From the NCBI RefSeq assembly GCF_900109925.1, contig NZ_FOBW01000007.1, positions 62,001 to 126,000 on the forward strand: a stretch of 64,000 nucleotides of DNA. The letters are read 5' to 3'. The notes under the pieces are model-generated. The model ran no database searches. It had not been told where the DNA came from and saw only the letters and a list, made by a program, of their open reading frames with translations. Below, in pieces: positions 51,977-61,030 of the stretch. The translations under genes and the position numbers were made by a program. Origin of the DNA: Mesobacillus persicus (GTDB lineage: Bacteria > Bacillota > Bacilli > Bacillales > Cytobacillaceae). Positions within the stretch are counted from its first letter, which is position 1. The number at the start of each line of letters is the position of its first letter.

Positions 51977-52007
51977 AAAAGGAGCAACGGTTTTAAGCCG
52001 TTGCTCA
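51977..52007 (-). terminator. Terminator of the aminopeptidase gene
   Basis: On the minus strand GAGCAACGG and CCGTTGCTC pair around CTTAAAA, followed by CTTTTC. Confidence 0.8.
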
Positions 52008-52038
52008 GTAATTCGAAACAGATTGGTTTATCAGATGC

Positions 52039-53271
52039 TTAAAATGCCCAGTCGCCATTACGGAAAACAGGTTCAGAGGTACCGTCTTCCTTGATACCAT
52101 CAATATCCATTTCCGCTGATCCAATCATAAAGTCAACGTGAGTTAAGCTATCATTAAGACCATGTTCTGCTTGCTCTTCTTTGGACATTTTCTTTCCGCC
52201 CTCGAGGCAGAATGCATAGGCACTACCGATCGCTAAATGGTTCGAAGCATTCTCGTCAAATAACGTGTTGAAGAACAGGATATTTGATTGAGAAATCGGT
52301 GAGTTAAATGGAACAAGTGCAACTTCCCCAAGGTAATGAGAGCCCTCATCTGTAGCCACTAACTGTTTTAAAATTTCTTCGCCTTCCTCAGCTTGCACCT
52401 CGGTAATCCGGCCGTTTTCGAAGGTGATTTGGAAACGGTCAATGATGTTACCGCCATAGCTTAGCGGCTTTGTGCTAGAAACAAATCCGTTTACCCCTGT
52501 TTTCAACGGTACAGTGAACACTTCTTCTGTCGGCATATTAGCCATGAATTCATGCCCTTGCTCATTAACGCTTCCAGCTCCAACCCAAAGGTGCTTTTCA
52601 GGAAGCTCAATGGTAAGGTCGGTTCCTGGTGCCGTGTAGTGAAGCTTTTTATAACGCTTGCCGTTTAGGTAATCTACTTTTTCATGAAGATTGGCGTCAT
52701 GCTGCTTCCATGCCTCAACAGGGTTTTCTGTATCCACACGAATTGCAGCGAAAATCGCATCCCAAAGCTTCTCAACAGCTCTCTCAGCTGATTCATTAGG
52801 GAAGACCATTTTCGCCCAACCTTCAGATGGAGCAGAGATGACTGTCCAGCTCACTTTGTCAGACATCATGTATTGACGGTATGTAGTTAATGCTTTACCA
52901 GCGGCCTTTTGGTTGTTGGCAATTCGTTCTGGATTGATTCCTTTTAATAGATCAGGGCTTGAAGAGACAATCGACATGAACGCTGCACCTTGCTCAGCTA
53001 GCTCTGTCACTTCTTTCGCGCGCCATTCAGGAAATTCCTTGAAAAGCTCATCAGGTGCCAACTCAAATTTTGTTCTGTTTACAACATCGTCACCCCAGTT
53101 GACAACGACATTTTTAGCGCATACTTCATAGGCTCTTTTTGTTATAAGGCGTACAAGGGGGGCTGCATCGATCGTTGCATTCACCACAAGAGTTTGACCC
53201 GTTTGAACGTTTACGCCGACTTTAACCGCTAAGTCTGCATATTTTTCAAGATTAGTTTGGAAATCGCTCAT
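52039..53271 (-). CDS. M29 family aminopeptidase (AmpS/PepS-like)
   Basis: A 410-residue thermophilic-type M29 metallo-aminopeptidase, a cytoplasmic enzyme that removes N-terminal residues. Family features: LEKYADLAVKVGVNVQTGQTL, the conserved WTVISAPSEGWAKMVFP, the N-terminal zinc-site region with NMPTEEVFTVP, HYLGEVALVP, and the C-terminal SLTHVDFMIGSAEMDIDG with the metal-binding His/Asp. Length matches AmpS (about 410). ATG 53271 follows AAGGAG at 7 nt; upstream in-frame ATGs at 53313 and 53277 do not have a well-placed site. Confidence 0.92.
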   Translation of the reverse strand: MSDFQTNLEKYADLAVKVGVNVQTGQTLVVNATIDAAPLVRLITKRAYEVCAKNVVVNWGDDVVNRTKFELAPDELFKEFPEWRAKEVTELAEQGAAFMSIVSSSPDLLKGINPERIANNQKAAGKALTTYRQYMMSDKVSWTVISAPSEGWAKMVFPNESAERAVEKLWDAIFAAIRVDTENPVEAWKQHDANLHEKVDYLNGKRYKKLHYTAPGTDLTIELPEKHLWVGAGSVNEQGHEFMANMPTEEVFTVPLKTGVNGFVSSTKPLSYGGNIIDRFQITFENGRITEVQAEEGEEILKQLVATDEGSHYLGEVALVPFNSPISQSNILFFNTLFDENASNHLAIGSAYAFCLEGGKKMSKEEQAEHGLNDSLTHVDFMIGSAEMDIDGIKEDGTSEPVFRNGDWAF

Positions 53272-53467
53272 TTTCATTCTCCTTTTCTGAATCTTCTCTT
53301 TCATTTTACCCATTCTTGTTTGAAAAAGATACTGAAGTGGTTTTATAGGGATGGTTTACGCTACTTTTAAAAAAATTGAAGCAAATGCCGGTTGCCTTGA
53401 GGGGGGATCAGCTATTATTGGCTATTGTAACGGTAAATTATTATGGTTTAACCGCCTACTTAAAACT

Positions 53468-53570
53468 ATATGCATCGATTCTTGGAGTATATCGATTGAT
53501 TATCGAAACTTATTGATTGATTTTAGCGAGTTATGCATCGATTCTCGGAAGTTATTGAAAAAATGGTGAC
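53468..53570 (+). repeat. Dispersed ATGCATCGATTCT repeat, copy C
   Basis: Units such as TATGCATCGATTCTTGGAG and TTATGCATCGATTCTCGGA, with the conserved end AGTTATTGAAAAAATGGTGAC (53550-53570). It lies in the gap between the aminopeptidase promoter side and the convergent end of the MFS gene. No coding signal is seen in the rest of this gap. Confidence 0.75.
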
Positions 53571-53625
53571 TTTTTTGTGTCCAATCGTGCCCAGTTTCCA
53601 CCTAACAGGAAACTTAAATTCCCGC

Positions 53626-53656
53626 ACAAAAAAGCATCCCCCTCAGGAGACGCTCT
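53626..53656 (-). terminator. Terminator of the MFS transporter gene
   Basis: Minus strand AGCGTCTCC and GGGGATGCT pair, followed by TTTTTT; the left arm overlaps the last codons. Confidence 0.7.
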
Positions 53657-54917
53657 TTTGCATGATTGTCTGTTTTTCATAAATCGAGAACATGATGTTG
53701 TACAGCAGGGCACTTAGCAAGGCTAGGGCAGCAAGGATGATAAAGGTCCACTGATACCCGACCCAGACAGTTAATGGGATTGAGATTGGCGCAATGGTCC
53801 GCCCAACTGTATAACGGAGGCCTGCCGCAGCGAAATATTGTCCTCGCATATTTTCAGGGGCGAGTTTAGAGATAAAGCTTTGAGCCAGGCCAGCGGTCAT
53901 TAGTTCAGCTAGAGTGAAGACAGCCATCCCAATCATTAGCCCCCAAATCAACTCTGTCCTGCTAAAGAGGATCATCGATACCGCGTAGATAATAGAAGCG
54001 AGCACAAATACATTTCGTTCGCGGAACTTTGTCATCCATCTTGTCACGACTACAGTAAACAAGGCGACGAGTAGCCCATTTTCCGAGAGAATCAAACCGA
54101 AGGCCTGCTCGCCTTGTACGGTAAATGACCAGTCACGGAAGCTAAATAATGTCTGATTATGAACATGATCTTTTATATAAACGGGTAAAAGAAGGTCTAA
54201 TTGCATAAACGTCTGAGAAACTAGAATCCCTGCAATGATGTATAATAGGAAAACTTTATCCCGAATAATGACAGTATAATCAGCGATTTGACTCCTTACA
54301 AACGAATACCATTTATCCTTTGGCTGATTACTCTCAGTCCGTGCAGGTAATGTTTCACGGGCCACTTTTGCTAGTAATACCGCTAGTAAAATACAAATAA
54401 TGGCGACTGCAAGCAGTAGCTGGAATCGATAATTGACATAAAAAATGGCTCCTAGGATGGGGCCGATTACAACGGCGATATTAATAGATGTATAGAATAC
54501 TGCAAAAACATTGCTTCGTTCCTTTTCATCGACAAGATCGGCAATCATCGCTTGACTTGCTGGATGATAGAATGAACTGAAAATCCCAACAATGGAAAAG
54601 GCGATAAAGCCAAGGATGGGGGAGGTGAACCAAGGTGAAACGGCCGCTGCAAACACAATGTAGGAAACCCCTTGACCAAGCGCGGCCACAACCATCATAC
54701 GTTTCCTGCCAAATCGGTCAGCGAAATACCCACCCATTAAACTAGCTAACACGGAAAATACTTGCGAGAAGATAAGTAAGAACCCAGCGAGCGCTTTTCC
54801 AAAACTTTCGGCAAAATATATCGTTAAAAACGGAAAGAACATCCAAAAGGTGATATTCATCAATGCTTCCCCAAATAGTCGCACCTTCAGATTTCGATCC
54901 CAATCTCTAATTCTCAT
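53643..54917 (-). CDS. MFS transporter, probable drug exporter
   Basis: A 424-residue protein with twelve predicted membrane helices. MFS motif A is GGYFADRFGRKRMM between helices 2 and 3, and the motif C-like GPILGAIFYV suggests an antiporter. It resembles Bacillus multidrug exporters such as YttB-type proteins. Substrate unknown. ATG 54917 is preceded by AAAGGGGAAACATC. Monocistronic. Confidence 0.88.
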   Translation of the reverse strand: MRIRDWDRNLKVRLFGEALMNITFWMFFPFLTIYFAESFGKALAGFLLIFSQVFSVLASLMGGYFADRFGRKRMMVVAALGQGVSYIVFAAAVSPWFTSPILGFIAFSIVGIFSSFYHPASQAMIADLVDEKERSNVFAVFYTSINIAVVIGPILGAIFYVNYRFQLLLAVAIICILLAVLLAKVARETLPARTESNQPKDKWYSFVRSQIADYTVIIRDKVFLLYIIAGILVSQTFMQLDLLLPVYIKDHVHNQTLFSFRDWSFTVQGEQAFGLILSENGLLVALFTVVVTRWMTKFRERNVFVLASIIYAVSMILFSRTELIWGLMIGMAVFTLAELMTAGLAQSFISKLAPENMRGQYFAAAGLRYTVGRTIAPISIPLTVWVGYQWTFIILAALALLSALLYNIMFSIYEKQTIMQKSVS

Positions 54918-55107
54918 GATGTTTCCCCTTTCTGCCAGTCAATGGAAGGCAGTTTTCCATCAAGTATCATACTACCAAAGTCAGTTTAATTACAAGACTC
55001 TAGGTGGGGGGATTTCCTTTTTAAGGATTTTGGTAAGTAAATCTCCAATTCCGGCAAGTAAACTAAAATCGACAGCAGTCAACTCAGGCAAAAATCATAA
55101 CCAATAT

Positions 55108-55133
55108 AAAAAAAGCGGCCCAAAGGCCGCTTT
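55108..55133 (-). terminator. Terminator of topB
   Basis: Minus strand AAAGCGGCC and GGCCGCTTT pair, followed by TTTT. Confidence 0.9.
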
Positions 55134-55141
55134 CCGTCACT

Positions 55142-57244
55142 TTATTCCTGATCTTTCATCGCCGCTTTCAGTAAATCACCGAGCGAAGTACCAAAATCTG
55201 AGTTATCTGCACTATATTTTTGCTTCAGTTTGCGTTCTTCATGTTTTGAGACCTTCTTATTCTTCTTTACATCGTCGGCTTTCTCAACAATGTTGCAACG
55301 ACGGCACTGGAAGTACAGCCCGGCCTTCCCGTTGTGCATTTCCATTTTTTTATGGCATTGAGGGCAACGCTTGTTGGACAGCTTCGGATCCTTATGTTTC
55401 CGATAGCTACATTCTCGACTCGAGCAAACAAGAACACGGCCATCCTTCGTTTTGCGTTCCTTAAGGAACTCGCCACATTCAGGGCATTTTGAGCCTGTTA
55501 GGTTATGAGCACGATACGATTTTTCACTTGCTTTAATTTCCGATACTAGCTGGGCGGTTTGTTTACGGATCCGCTCTTTAAACGCTTTAGGGTTCCCTTT
55601 ACCGCGTGAAATCTCCTCTAGTTCCTTCTCCCATTTGGCCGTTAACTCAGGAGAAGTTAGTTCGTCATTAACAAGATCAATCAGCTGTTTTCCTTTTTTA
55701 GTAGGGTAAAGACGACTGTTTTGGCGCTCGACCGCTTCAGACGATAAAAGCTTTTCGATGATATCAGCGCGTGTTGCAGGTGTACCGAGTCCAAACTTCT
55801 CCATTTTACCGAGAATATCCGCTTCCGAATAGCGAAGTGGTGGCTCCGTCAGCTTTTTACTTAGTGTTACCTCGCCAACATTAAAGGTTTTGCCTTTAGT
55901 TAGCTGACCTAAGCTTTGCTTCCGCTCACCAGAGTCATCGTCCTTGCCGGTTACCTTTTTAAAGCCAGGCTCAAGAATATTCGTCTCCCGTGCTGTCAAG
56001 GTTTCCCCATCAACATCAAACAGGGCGTGGATTGTTTCAGATTCATGTGCAGGATAAAATAAAGCTAGGAAGCGACGGACAATCAGGTCGTAAAGCTTGC
56101 GTTCGTCAGCCTCGAGGTCACCGAGGTTAAGACGTTCCTCTGTTGGGATAATCGCATGGTGGTCCGTTACTTTCTCGTTATTAAACACTCGGCGAGCCAT
56201 TACCTTTCCTTTTTGATTCAGGGCAGGACGTGCTTCTTCCTTGTATCCCGAAAGAATTCCTTGGAGCCGGTCGGCCATGGTTGCTTCCATATCGGTTGTT
56301 AAATAGCGTGAATCGGTCCTTGGGTAAGTGACAAGCTTATGTTGTTCATACAAACCTTGAAGAACATTGAGTGTTTTTTTAGCAGAGAAACCAAAGCGTT
56401 TGTTGGCATCCCGCTGCAGTTCAGTTAAGTCATACGGCAGGGGCTGTGGCTCGCTTTTCTTTTTGCGGTCAACCGATTTCAGAATGGCCTTTTTACCGGA
56501 GAGCTTATCCTTCAATTGATCCGCTTTTTCAGTAGAAAAAATTCTTTTTTCTCCGTTGTGGTCCCATTCAGCGGATAGTGGTCCGACGGCGGCCTGGATG
56601 GTCCAGTATTCTTTCGGAACAAAGCTGTTAATTTCCTTTTCCCGACTGATCATCATCGCCAGTGTTGGTGTCTGAACTCGTCCTGCAGAAAGTGGGTCTT
56701 TGTATTTTGTTGTCAGTGCCCTTGATACATTCAGGCCAATTAGCCAGTCTGCTTCTGCACGACATACGGCCGATTCATAGAGTGCTTCAAACTGTTGTCC
56801 AGGCTTTAACTGTTTGAATCCATCTTTAATCGCGCGGTCGGTTTGGGAGGAAATCCACAGTCTTTTTGTCGCTTTCCTCCAGCCAGCTCTTTCTAAAATC
56901 CAGCGAGCAACAAGCTCCCCCTCGCGTCCAGCATCCGTTGCAATGATGACTTCTTTGATATCTTTTCGTTTCAGTAAGCCTTCCACTGCTTTATATTGGG
57001 CGCTTGTCTGTTTTATTACCTTGAGTCCCATTTTATCAGGAATGATAGGCAGGTCTTCAAGCCGCCAAGTGGTGTATTTTGAATCGTAATGCTCGGGCAT
57101 TTTTAACTCGATTAAATGGCCGAGAGCCCAGGTTACGATGTATTGACTTCCTTCGATATAGCTTTTATGTTTTTGGCTGCAGCCGAGTACTCTTGCTAAT
57201 TCTCGTGCCACACTCGGTTTTTCTGCAAGAACAATTGATTTCAT
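55142..57244 (-). CDS. topB: DNA topoisomerase III
   Basis: A 700-residue type IA topoisomerase. TOPRIM domain: IVLAEKPSVARELARVLG with the catalytic Glu, ATDAGREGELVARWI. Active site: LVTYPRTDSRYLT containing the nucleophilic tyrosine. Two C-terminal zinc ribbons follow (CPECGEFLKE with CSSREC; CPQCHKKME with CRRC). It relaxes and decatenates DNA. The start is ATG 57244 behind AAAGGAGC; a TTG at 57259 lies in the ribosome binding site. Length fits Bacillus TopB (about 727). Confidence 0.95.
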   Translation of the reverse strand: MKSIVLAEKPSVARELARVLGCSQKHKSYIEGSQYIVTWALGHLIELKMPEHYDSKYTTWRLEDLPIIPDKMGLKVIKQTSAQYKAVEGLLKRKDIKEVIIATDAGREGELVARWILERAGWRKATKRLWISSQTDRAIKDGFKQLKPGQQFEALYESAVCRAEADWLIGLNVSRALTTKYKDPLSAGRVQTPTLAMMISREKEINSFVPKEYWTIQAAVGPLSAEWDHNGEKRIFSTEKADQLKDKLSGKKAILKSVDRKKKSEPQPLPYDLTELQRDANKRFGFSAKKTLNVLQGLYEQHKLVTYPRTDSRYLTTDMEATMADRLQGILSGYKEEARPALNQKGKVMARRVFNNEKVTDHHAIIPTEERLNLGDLEADERKLYDLIVRRFLALFYPAHESETIHALFDVDGETLTARETNILEPGFKKVTGKDDDSGERKQSLGQLTKGKTFNVGEVTLSKKLTEPPLRYSEADILGKMEKFGLGTPATRADIIEKLLSSEAVERQNSRLYPTKKGKQLIDLVNDELTSPELTAKWEKELEEISRGKGNPKAFKERIRKQTAQLVSEIKASEKSYRAHNLTGSKCPECGEFLKERKTKDGRVLVCSSRECSYRKHKDPKLSNKRCPQCHKKMEMHNGKAGLYFQCRRCNIVEKADDVKKNKKVSKHEERKLKQKYSADNSDFGTSLGDLLKAAMKDQE

Positions 57245-57338
57245 AGGAGCTCCTTTCAAAACATCATACTTTCACTAGTATAGCGGAACTGGAGAATTTT
57301 TTGTAATCTCTTACCTTAGAAGGGAGACGCATATAACA

Positions 57339-57371
57339 GAAAAGGACTTCACAACAAGTGAAATCCTTTTA
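57339..57371 (-). terminator. Terminator of the PAS kinase gene
   Basis: Minus strand AAAAGGATTTCAC and GTGAAGTCCTTTT pair; the left arm overlaps the stop codon region. Confidence 0.75.
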
Positions 57372-58457
57372 ATGAAGAGCTAATTTATAATGAGGTAAAT
57401 GTTCTTGATGCGCAGGTTGGATCGTCTCAAAGCAATTCACGGGTAATCGAACTTCAACCATCGTGCCTTTATCACAACTAGAATACTGAATCTGACCATT
57501 ATGATTTTCAATGATTTGTTTGCTAATCATTAAACCCAGTCCTGTCCCTTTTTCTTTCGTTGTAAAAAATGGTTCTTCAATCCGCTTCAACAGATGTTCG
57601 GGGATGCCACAACCATTATCAATGAATAGCAACTGAATGTGGTCAGGGTGTTGCTGTTTGACATCAATTGTGATTGTTCCGCCATTTGGCATTGCTTCAA
57701 TACTATTTTTAATAAAATTAATAAAAACTTGCTTTAATTGATTTTCGTCGCAAAAAATAGCAGAGATATTTGGTGCGAATCTTGTCTTAATCTCCACTTG
57801 ATTCATCAGAGCTTCAGTGTCCAGGAGAGTGATGATTTCGTCAATCATTTGTGTAATATTGTTCGTTTTAAATTCCATATTCTTGGGTTTAGCAAGTGTT
57901 AATAATTCCGACAGAATCGTTTCAATCCGATTAATTTCTGAGCAGATGATGTCAAAATAGGTTTTATTCTCTTTAAAGTTATCTTCTACTAGCTGAAGAA
58001 ATCCTTTGATGGCCGTTAATGGGTTTCTTACTTCATGTGCGATTCCTGCGGCCAGTTGTCCTGCGACTAATAACTTTTCCGATTGTAGCAGGAATTTTTC
58101 TGTTTTTCTCCTTTTTTCAATATCCCTAAGGATTAAGTGAATGGCCGGTTTACTTTCAAAGGTGGTCTGAATTCCCTTTAACTCCGCTTCAAAGACTGTG
58201 CCGTCTAAACGATACAACTTTTGATTAGTAAATCCTTTTAGAGTACCGTTATTGATTTCAGTTATATACTTATGGAACGACTCAAAGTAGGCTGAGTTTA
58301 GAAAATCATAAATGCCTTTTCCCAAAAGATCATCCTTCGACATAGCTCCTAATAGCTCGACACCGGTATCATTTATATACAAGATGACACCAGATCGAAT
58401 AATAATGACAGCATCTGGCGAGTGTTCCACAAGATTTTTATATGTTTCCTCTTGCAT
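57369..58457 (-). CDS. Cytoplasmic PAS-domain sensor histidine kinase
   Basis: A 362-residue soluble kinase: one PAS domain (residues 5-125, EHSPDAVIIIRSGVILYINDTGVELLG), HisKA with AAGIAHEVRNPLTAIKGFLQL, and HATPase_c with NFIKNSIEAMPNGG, DNGCGIPEH and GTGLGLMISKQIIENHNG. The catalytic core is like that of sporulation kinases (KinA/KinE group) that feed the Spo0A phosphorelay; no response regulator is adjacent, which agrees with this. ATG 58457 lies 5 nt after AGAGGTGG; a GTG at 58466 lies within that site. Confidence 0.9.
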   Translation of the reverse strand: MQEETYKNLVEHSPDAVIIIRSGVILYINDTGVELLGAMSKDDLLGKGIYDFLNSAYFESFHKYITEINNGTLKGFTNQKLYRLDGTVFEAELKGIQTTFESKPAIHLILRDIEKRRKTEKFLLQSEKLLVAGQLAAGIAHEVRNPLTAIKGFLQLVEDNFKENKTYFDIICSEINRIETILSELLTLAKPKNMEFKTNNITQMIDEIITLLDTEALMNQVEIKTRFAPNISAIFCDENQLKQVFINFIKNSIEAMPNGGTITIDVKQQHPDHIQLLFIDNGCGIPEHLLKRIEEPFFTTKEKGTGLGLMISKQIIENHNGQIQYSSCDKGTMVEVRLPVNCFETIQPAHQEHLPHYKLALH

Positions 58458-58845
58458 TGTAACCACCTCTTCTTTCTATCGTTAAGATCCATTCTGCAAA
58501 TTTAGGGGAAATTCGTACCATTCCTCCTGAATTAACTATATGTTCCCTTTTGTTACTTTATGTCAAAAAGAAAAGAATTGTAGTTTCCTATCGAGTCGAT
58601 GTCAATTATTACATATGAGGTAATTATTGGTATGCACAACACTCTCTTTACCCAAATATAAAATGAATAAACGTCTTTTTTTAAAAAATAGAATATTTGC
58701 TGAAAATTAAGCTGTAAGAGATAAAAATTGCTTAAACTAAGTAAGCCACGGGCTAAATTATCGCAATAACCGTTTTAAAAGTTTTAGAATACATAAAGTT
58801 GTCAATACCGATAGTGAGAGTCTATACATCGGTGGGGGTATTAAG
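58458..58845. other. 388-base gap between divergent kinase and DUF421 genes
   Basis: AT-rich region holding both promoters. The only structure I see is an inverted pair ACCGAT (58807-58812) and ATCGGT (58828-58833) just ahead of the GGGGG ribosome binding site of the DUF421 gene, which could mask it. No open frame with a ribosome binding site was found. Confidence 0.5.
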
Positions 58846-59517
58846 TTGAACGGAACCATAGTTTTTGAGATCGTTGGAGGATATATTATCCTCTTTACTG
58901 TTGTTCGTTTACTAGGTAAGAGCCAAATTTCACAAATTTCTCCCTTTGATTTCATTTCAGCCCTAGTTTTAGGGGAATTAGTTGGAAACGCAATTTACGA
59001 TAAAGAAACAGGGATAAGCATCATCTTCTTTTCAATTGTCATCTGGGGATTCCTGATTTACTTAACAGAATTGTTAACACAAAAATCTAGGCAAATGCGC
59101 TACATACTAGAAGGGCGAGCTTCGATGATTATACGAAAAGGTAAACTGGATTGGAAACAATTAAAGAAGAATAAGGTTGACATTGATCAGCTTCAACAAT
59201 TATTAAGAGATAAAGGGGTTTTTTCCCTTCAGGAGGTTGAGTATGCCATTCTAGAGAACAATGGGGGGATAAGTGTCCTTAAAAAAGCTGAAGCAGACCA
59301 ACCAACCTTAAGTGACTTGAAAATAAAAGGACCAAAGAGAGCCATGCCATTTACAATTGTAAGTGATGGTGAAATTATGGCCCATAACCTCAAGGAGGCA
59401 GGGGTGAATGAAGATTGGCTCTATAAAGAATTGAAAAAGCTTGGTATTCGAAGTCCTAACGATATTAGTTATGCGGAATACTTACCTGGAAAAGAGATTT
59501 TTGTCCAAAAGTATTAA
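58846..59517 (+). CDS. DUF421 (YetF-like) membrane protein
   Basis: A 223-residue protein with three N-terminal membrane helices (VFEIVGGYIILFTVVRLLGKSQI, FISALVLGELVGNAIYD, IFFSIVIWGFLIYLTELL) and a cytoplasmic DUF421/DUF3290-like domain (ILEGRASMIIRKGKLDWKQLKKN, LLRDKGVFSLQEVEYAILENNGGISVLKK). Related Bacillus proteins (YetF, YrbG, YdfS) are linked to spore membrane function. TTG 58846 follows GGTGGGGGTATTAAG. Function unknown. Confidence 0.87.
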   Translation: MNGTIVFEIVGGYIILFTVVRLLGKSQISQISPFDFISALVLGELVGNAIYDKETGISIIFFSIVIWGFLIYLTELLTQKSRQMRYILEGRASMIIRKGKLDWKQLKKNKVDIDQLQQLLRDKGVFSLQEVEYAILENNGGISVLKKAEADQPTLSDLKIKGPKRAMPFTIVSDGEIMAHNLKEAGVNEDWLYKELKKLGIRSPNDISYAEYLPGKEIFVQKY

Positions 59518-59551
59518 CCTCGGGTGGGATTAGGCAATTGGGAGAGAAATT

Positions 59552-60031
59552 ATGAAGAATATAGAATCTAATTCTTACGTCGATTTTTTAGATATAAGGG
59601 ATTATGCCATTGCTGGGCAAATATTTTCCCTCCAGCAGTCAGCTTACCAAGTCGAGGCAAAGCTAATTGGCACTCAAAAAATCCCTCCTCTTATGGAGAC
59701 CCTTGAACAACTTATGGACTGTGGTGAAACCTTCCTTGGGTACTATGAACAAGAAGAGTTAATAGGGGCCCTTTCATACAAGCGGAAAGGCGGGGAAGTT
59801 GATATTTATCGAATGATGGTGAATCCTGACCACTTTCGTAAGGGAATTGCGAAGAATCTTCTATATGATTTAGAGCGAAGACACGGTGACGTAAAGCAGA
59901 TTCTCATCTCAACCGGGGCTCAAAATCTACCGGCAGTAAAGCTTTATGAAAAGCTTGGGTTTATCGTGATTGGAGATACTGTGGTTTGTGAGGGATTAAT
60001 ACTTTCAAGATTTTTAAAAATAAAAGGGTGA
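59552..60031 (+). CDS. GNAT family N-acetyltransferase
   Basis: A 159-residue acetyltransferase of the GNAT fold. The acetyl-CoA binding motif A is MMVNPDHFRKGIAKNLLYDL (R/Q-x-x-G-x-A form), preceded by FLGYYEQEELIGALSY and followed by NLPAVKLYEKLGFIVIG. Acceptor unknown. Ribosome binding site GGGAGAG before ATG 59552. It lies 34 bases behind the DUF421 gene and may be cotranscribed; a terminator follows. Confidence 0.88.
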   Translation: MKNIESNSYVDFLDIRDYAIAGQIFSLQQSAYQVEAKLIGTQKIPPLMETLEQLMDCGETFLGYYEQEELIGALSYKRKGGEVDIYRMMVNPDHFRKGIAKNLLYDLERRHGDVKQILISTGAQNLPAVKLYEKLGFIVIGDTVVCEGLILSRFLKIKG

Positions 60032-60036
60032 AATTC

Positions 60037-60069
60037 AACAACCAGACAGCTTTCTTGTCTGGTTGTTTT
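60037..60069. terminator. Terminator after the GNAT gene
   Basis: AACAACCAGACA and TGTCTGGTTGTT pair around GCTTTCT, followed by TTG. It can also serve the convergent 54-aa gene. Confidence 0.85.
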
Positions 60070-60084
60070 GGGTTTCTAAAAAGA

Positions 60085-60249
60085 TTAGCGCTCATCCTCA
60101 TCGACACGATTTTTAAACGCCTCTTTAACAAAAATTAGTTCATCATCGTCTGGGGTTAACTTTTTATCCTTTCCTTCAACTAGTGTTCCTTCTGGGAAAT
60201 CACCAGGATGACCTTTTCTTTTATGATCAAAACTCTTTCCTCTACCCAC
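60085..60249 (-). CDS. Small hydrophilic protein, 54 aa
   Basis: A 54-codon frame from GTG 60249, behind AAAGGAGGGC, reading [18 protein letters not shown] at the start and [10 protein letters not shown] at the end. Basic N-terminal and acidic C-terminal halves, no hydrophobic core. The strong ribosome binding site argues for a real gene; it might be a minor spore protein. I do not recognise the family. It is divergent from the peroxiredoxin gene. Confidence 0.65.
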   Translation of the reverse strand: MGRGKSFDHKRKGHPGDFPEGTLVEGKDKKLTPDDDELIFVKEAFKNRVDEDER

Positions 60250-60389
60250 TTAAAGCCCTCCTTTCTATTCGAAGGTTAGTGTCCCCATTAAAAACGATGA
60301 TTATAAGAGTGCAACCGAAAAAGCAAGTTCTCCTTTACGAGTGCATAGTTTTAATTGGAGACATGTTTTATAGGAGAGGAGAGCAAGTA

Positions 60390-60935
60390 ATGGATGCTAA
60401 GAATGTACATGCAACAAGGGATGATCTAGCGCCACTATTTTCAACAGAGGCTTTAGATGGAAATGTCATAAGCAAACTCAAATTGAGTGATTTTAAAGGG
60501 AAATGGGTCATCCTGTTTTTTTACCCTAGTAATTTTACTTCTGTTTGAATGACTGAATTGGCGGCGGTCGCCGCTATCTACCCACATATAAAAGCGTCGG
60601 AGGGAGAGGTATTAGCGATAAGTACAGATAGTGTTCATTCGCATCAAGTCTTTAAACAGATAACACCAGCGCTAAAAAATATAGATTTTCCGCTAGTTAG
60701 TGATCGAACACATGAAATCAGTAAAGCTTACGGGGTCCTCGATACGGCAACCGGGACGGCTTATCGAGCCTCGTTGTTCATTAGTCCGGAACAAATCATT
60801 TCTGCCAAATTTATTTATCCTAAGGAAATTGGGAGAAATATTCCCGAGCACTTAAGGTTATTGCAAGCTTTACAACATAATAAGGAAACGGGGCAGGGCG
60901 CACCAGCCAATTGGATGCCGAGATTTAGAGGTTAG
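60390..60935 (+). CDS. Peroxiredoxin, probable selenoprotein (Sec at the peroxidatic position)
   Basis: A 181-residue AhpC/TSA-type peroxiredoxin if the in-frame TGA at 60546-60548 is read as selenocysteine 53. The frame runs uninterrupted on both sides: before it [21 protein letters not shown], after it [12 protein letters not shown], so the TGA takes exactly the place of the peroxidatic cysteine of FYP-x-x-FT-x-V-C-P-TE. The rest ([42 protein letters not shown]) is a normal peroxiredoxin, but the usual resolving cysteine before PANW is alanine. ATG 60390 follows TAGGAGAGGAG. A SECIS-like hairpin follows the TGA. Without Sec machinery it would be a truncated gene. Confidence 0.8.
60559..60576 (+). 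promoter_or_regulatory. SECIS-like hairpin downstream of the in-frame TGA
   Basis: GCGGC (60561-60565), loop GGTC (60566-60569) and GCCGC (60570-60574) form a stem extended by a G-T and a T-A pair to seven pairs. The first loop G is 17 nt after the TGA. The Escherichia coli fdhF SECIS also presents a GGUC apical loop, 18 nt after its UGA. Confidence 0.75.
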
Positions 60936-61030
60936 TTTAAGCCTATTTTACATTCTTTGCCCCTAGGTACCAACACTGGTTTTATAATATAATTAAAGTT
61001 AGTAACGTAAGTATCTAGGGAGGGAAAGGC

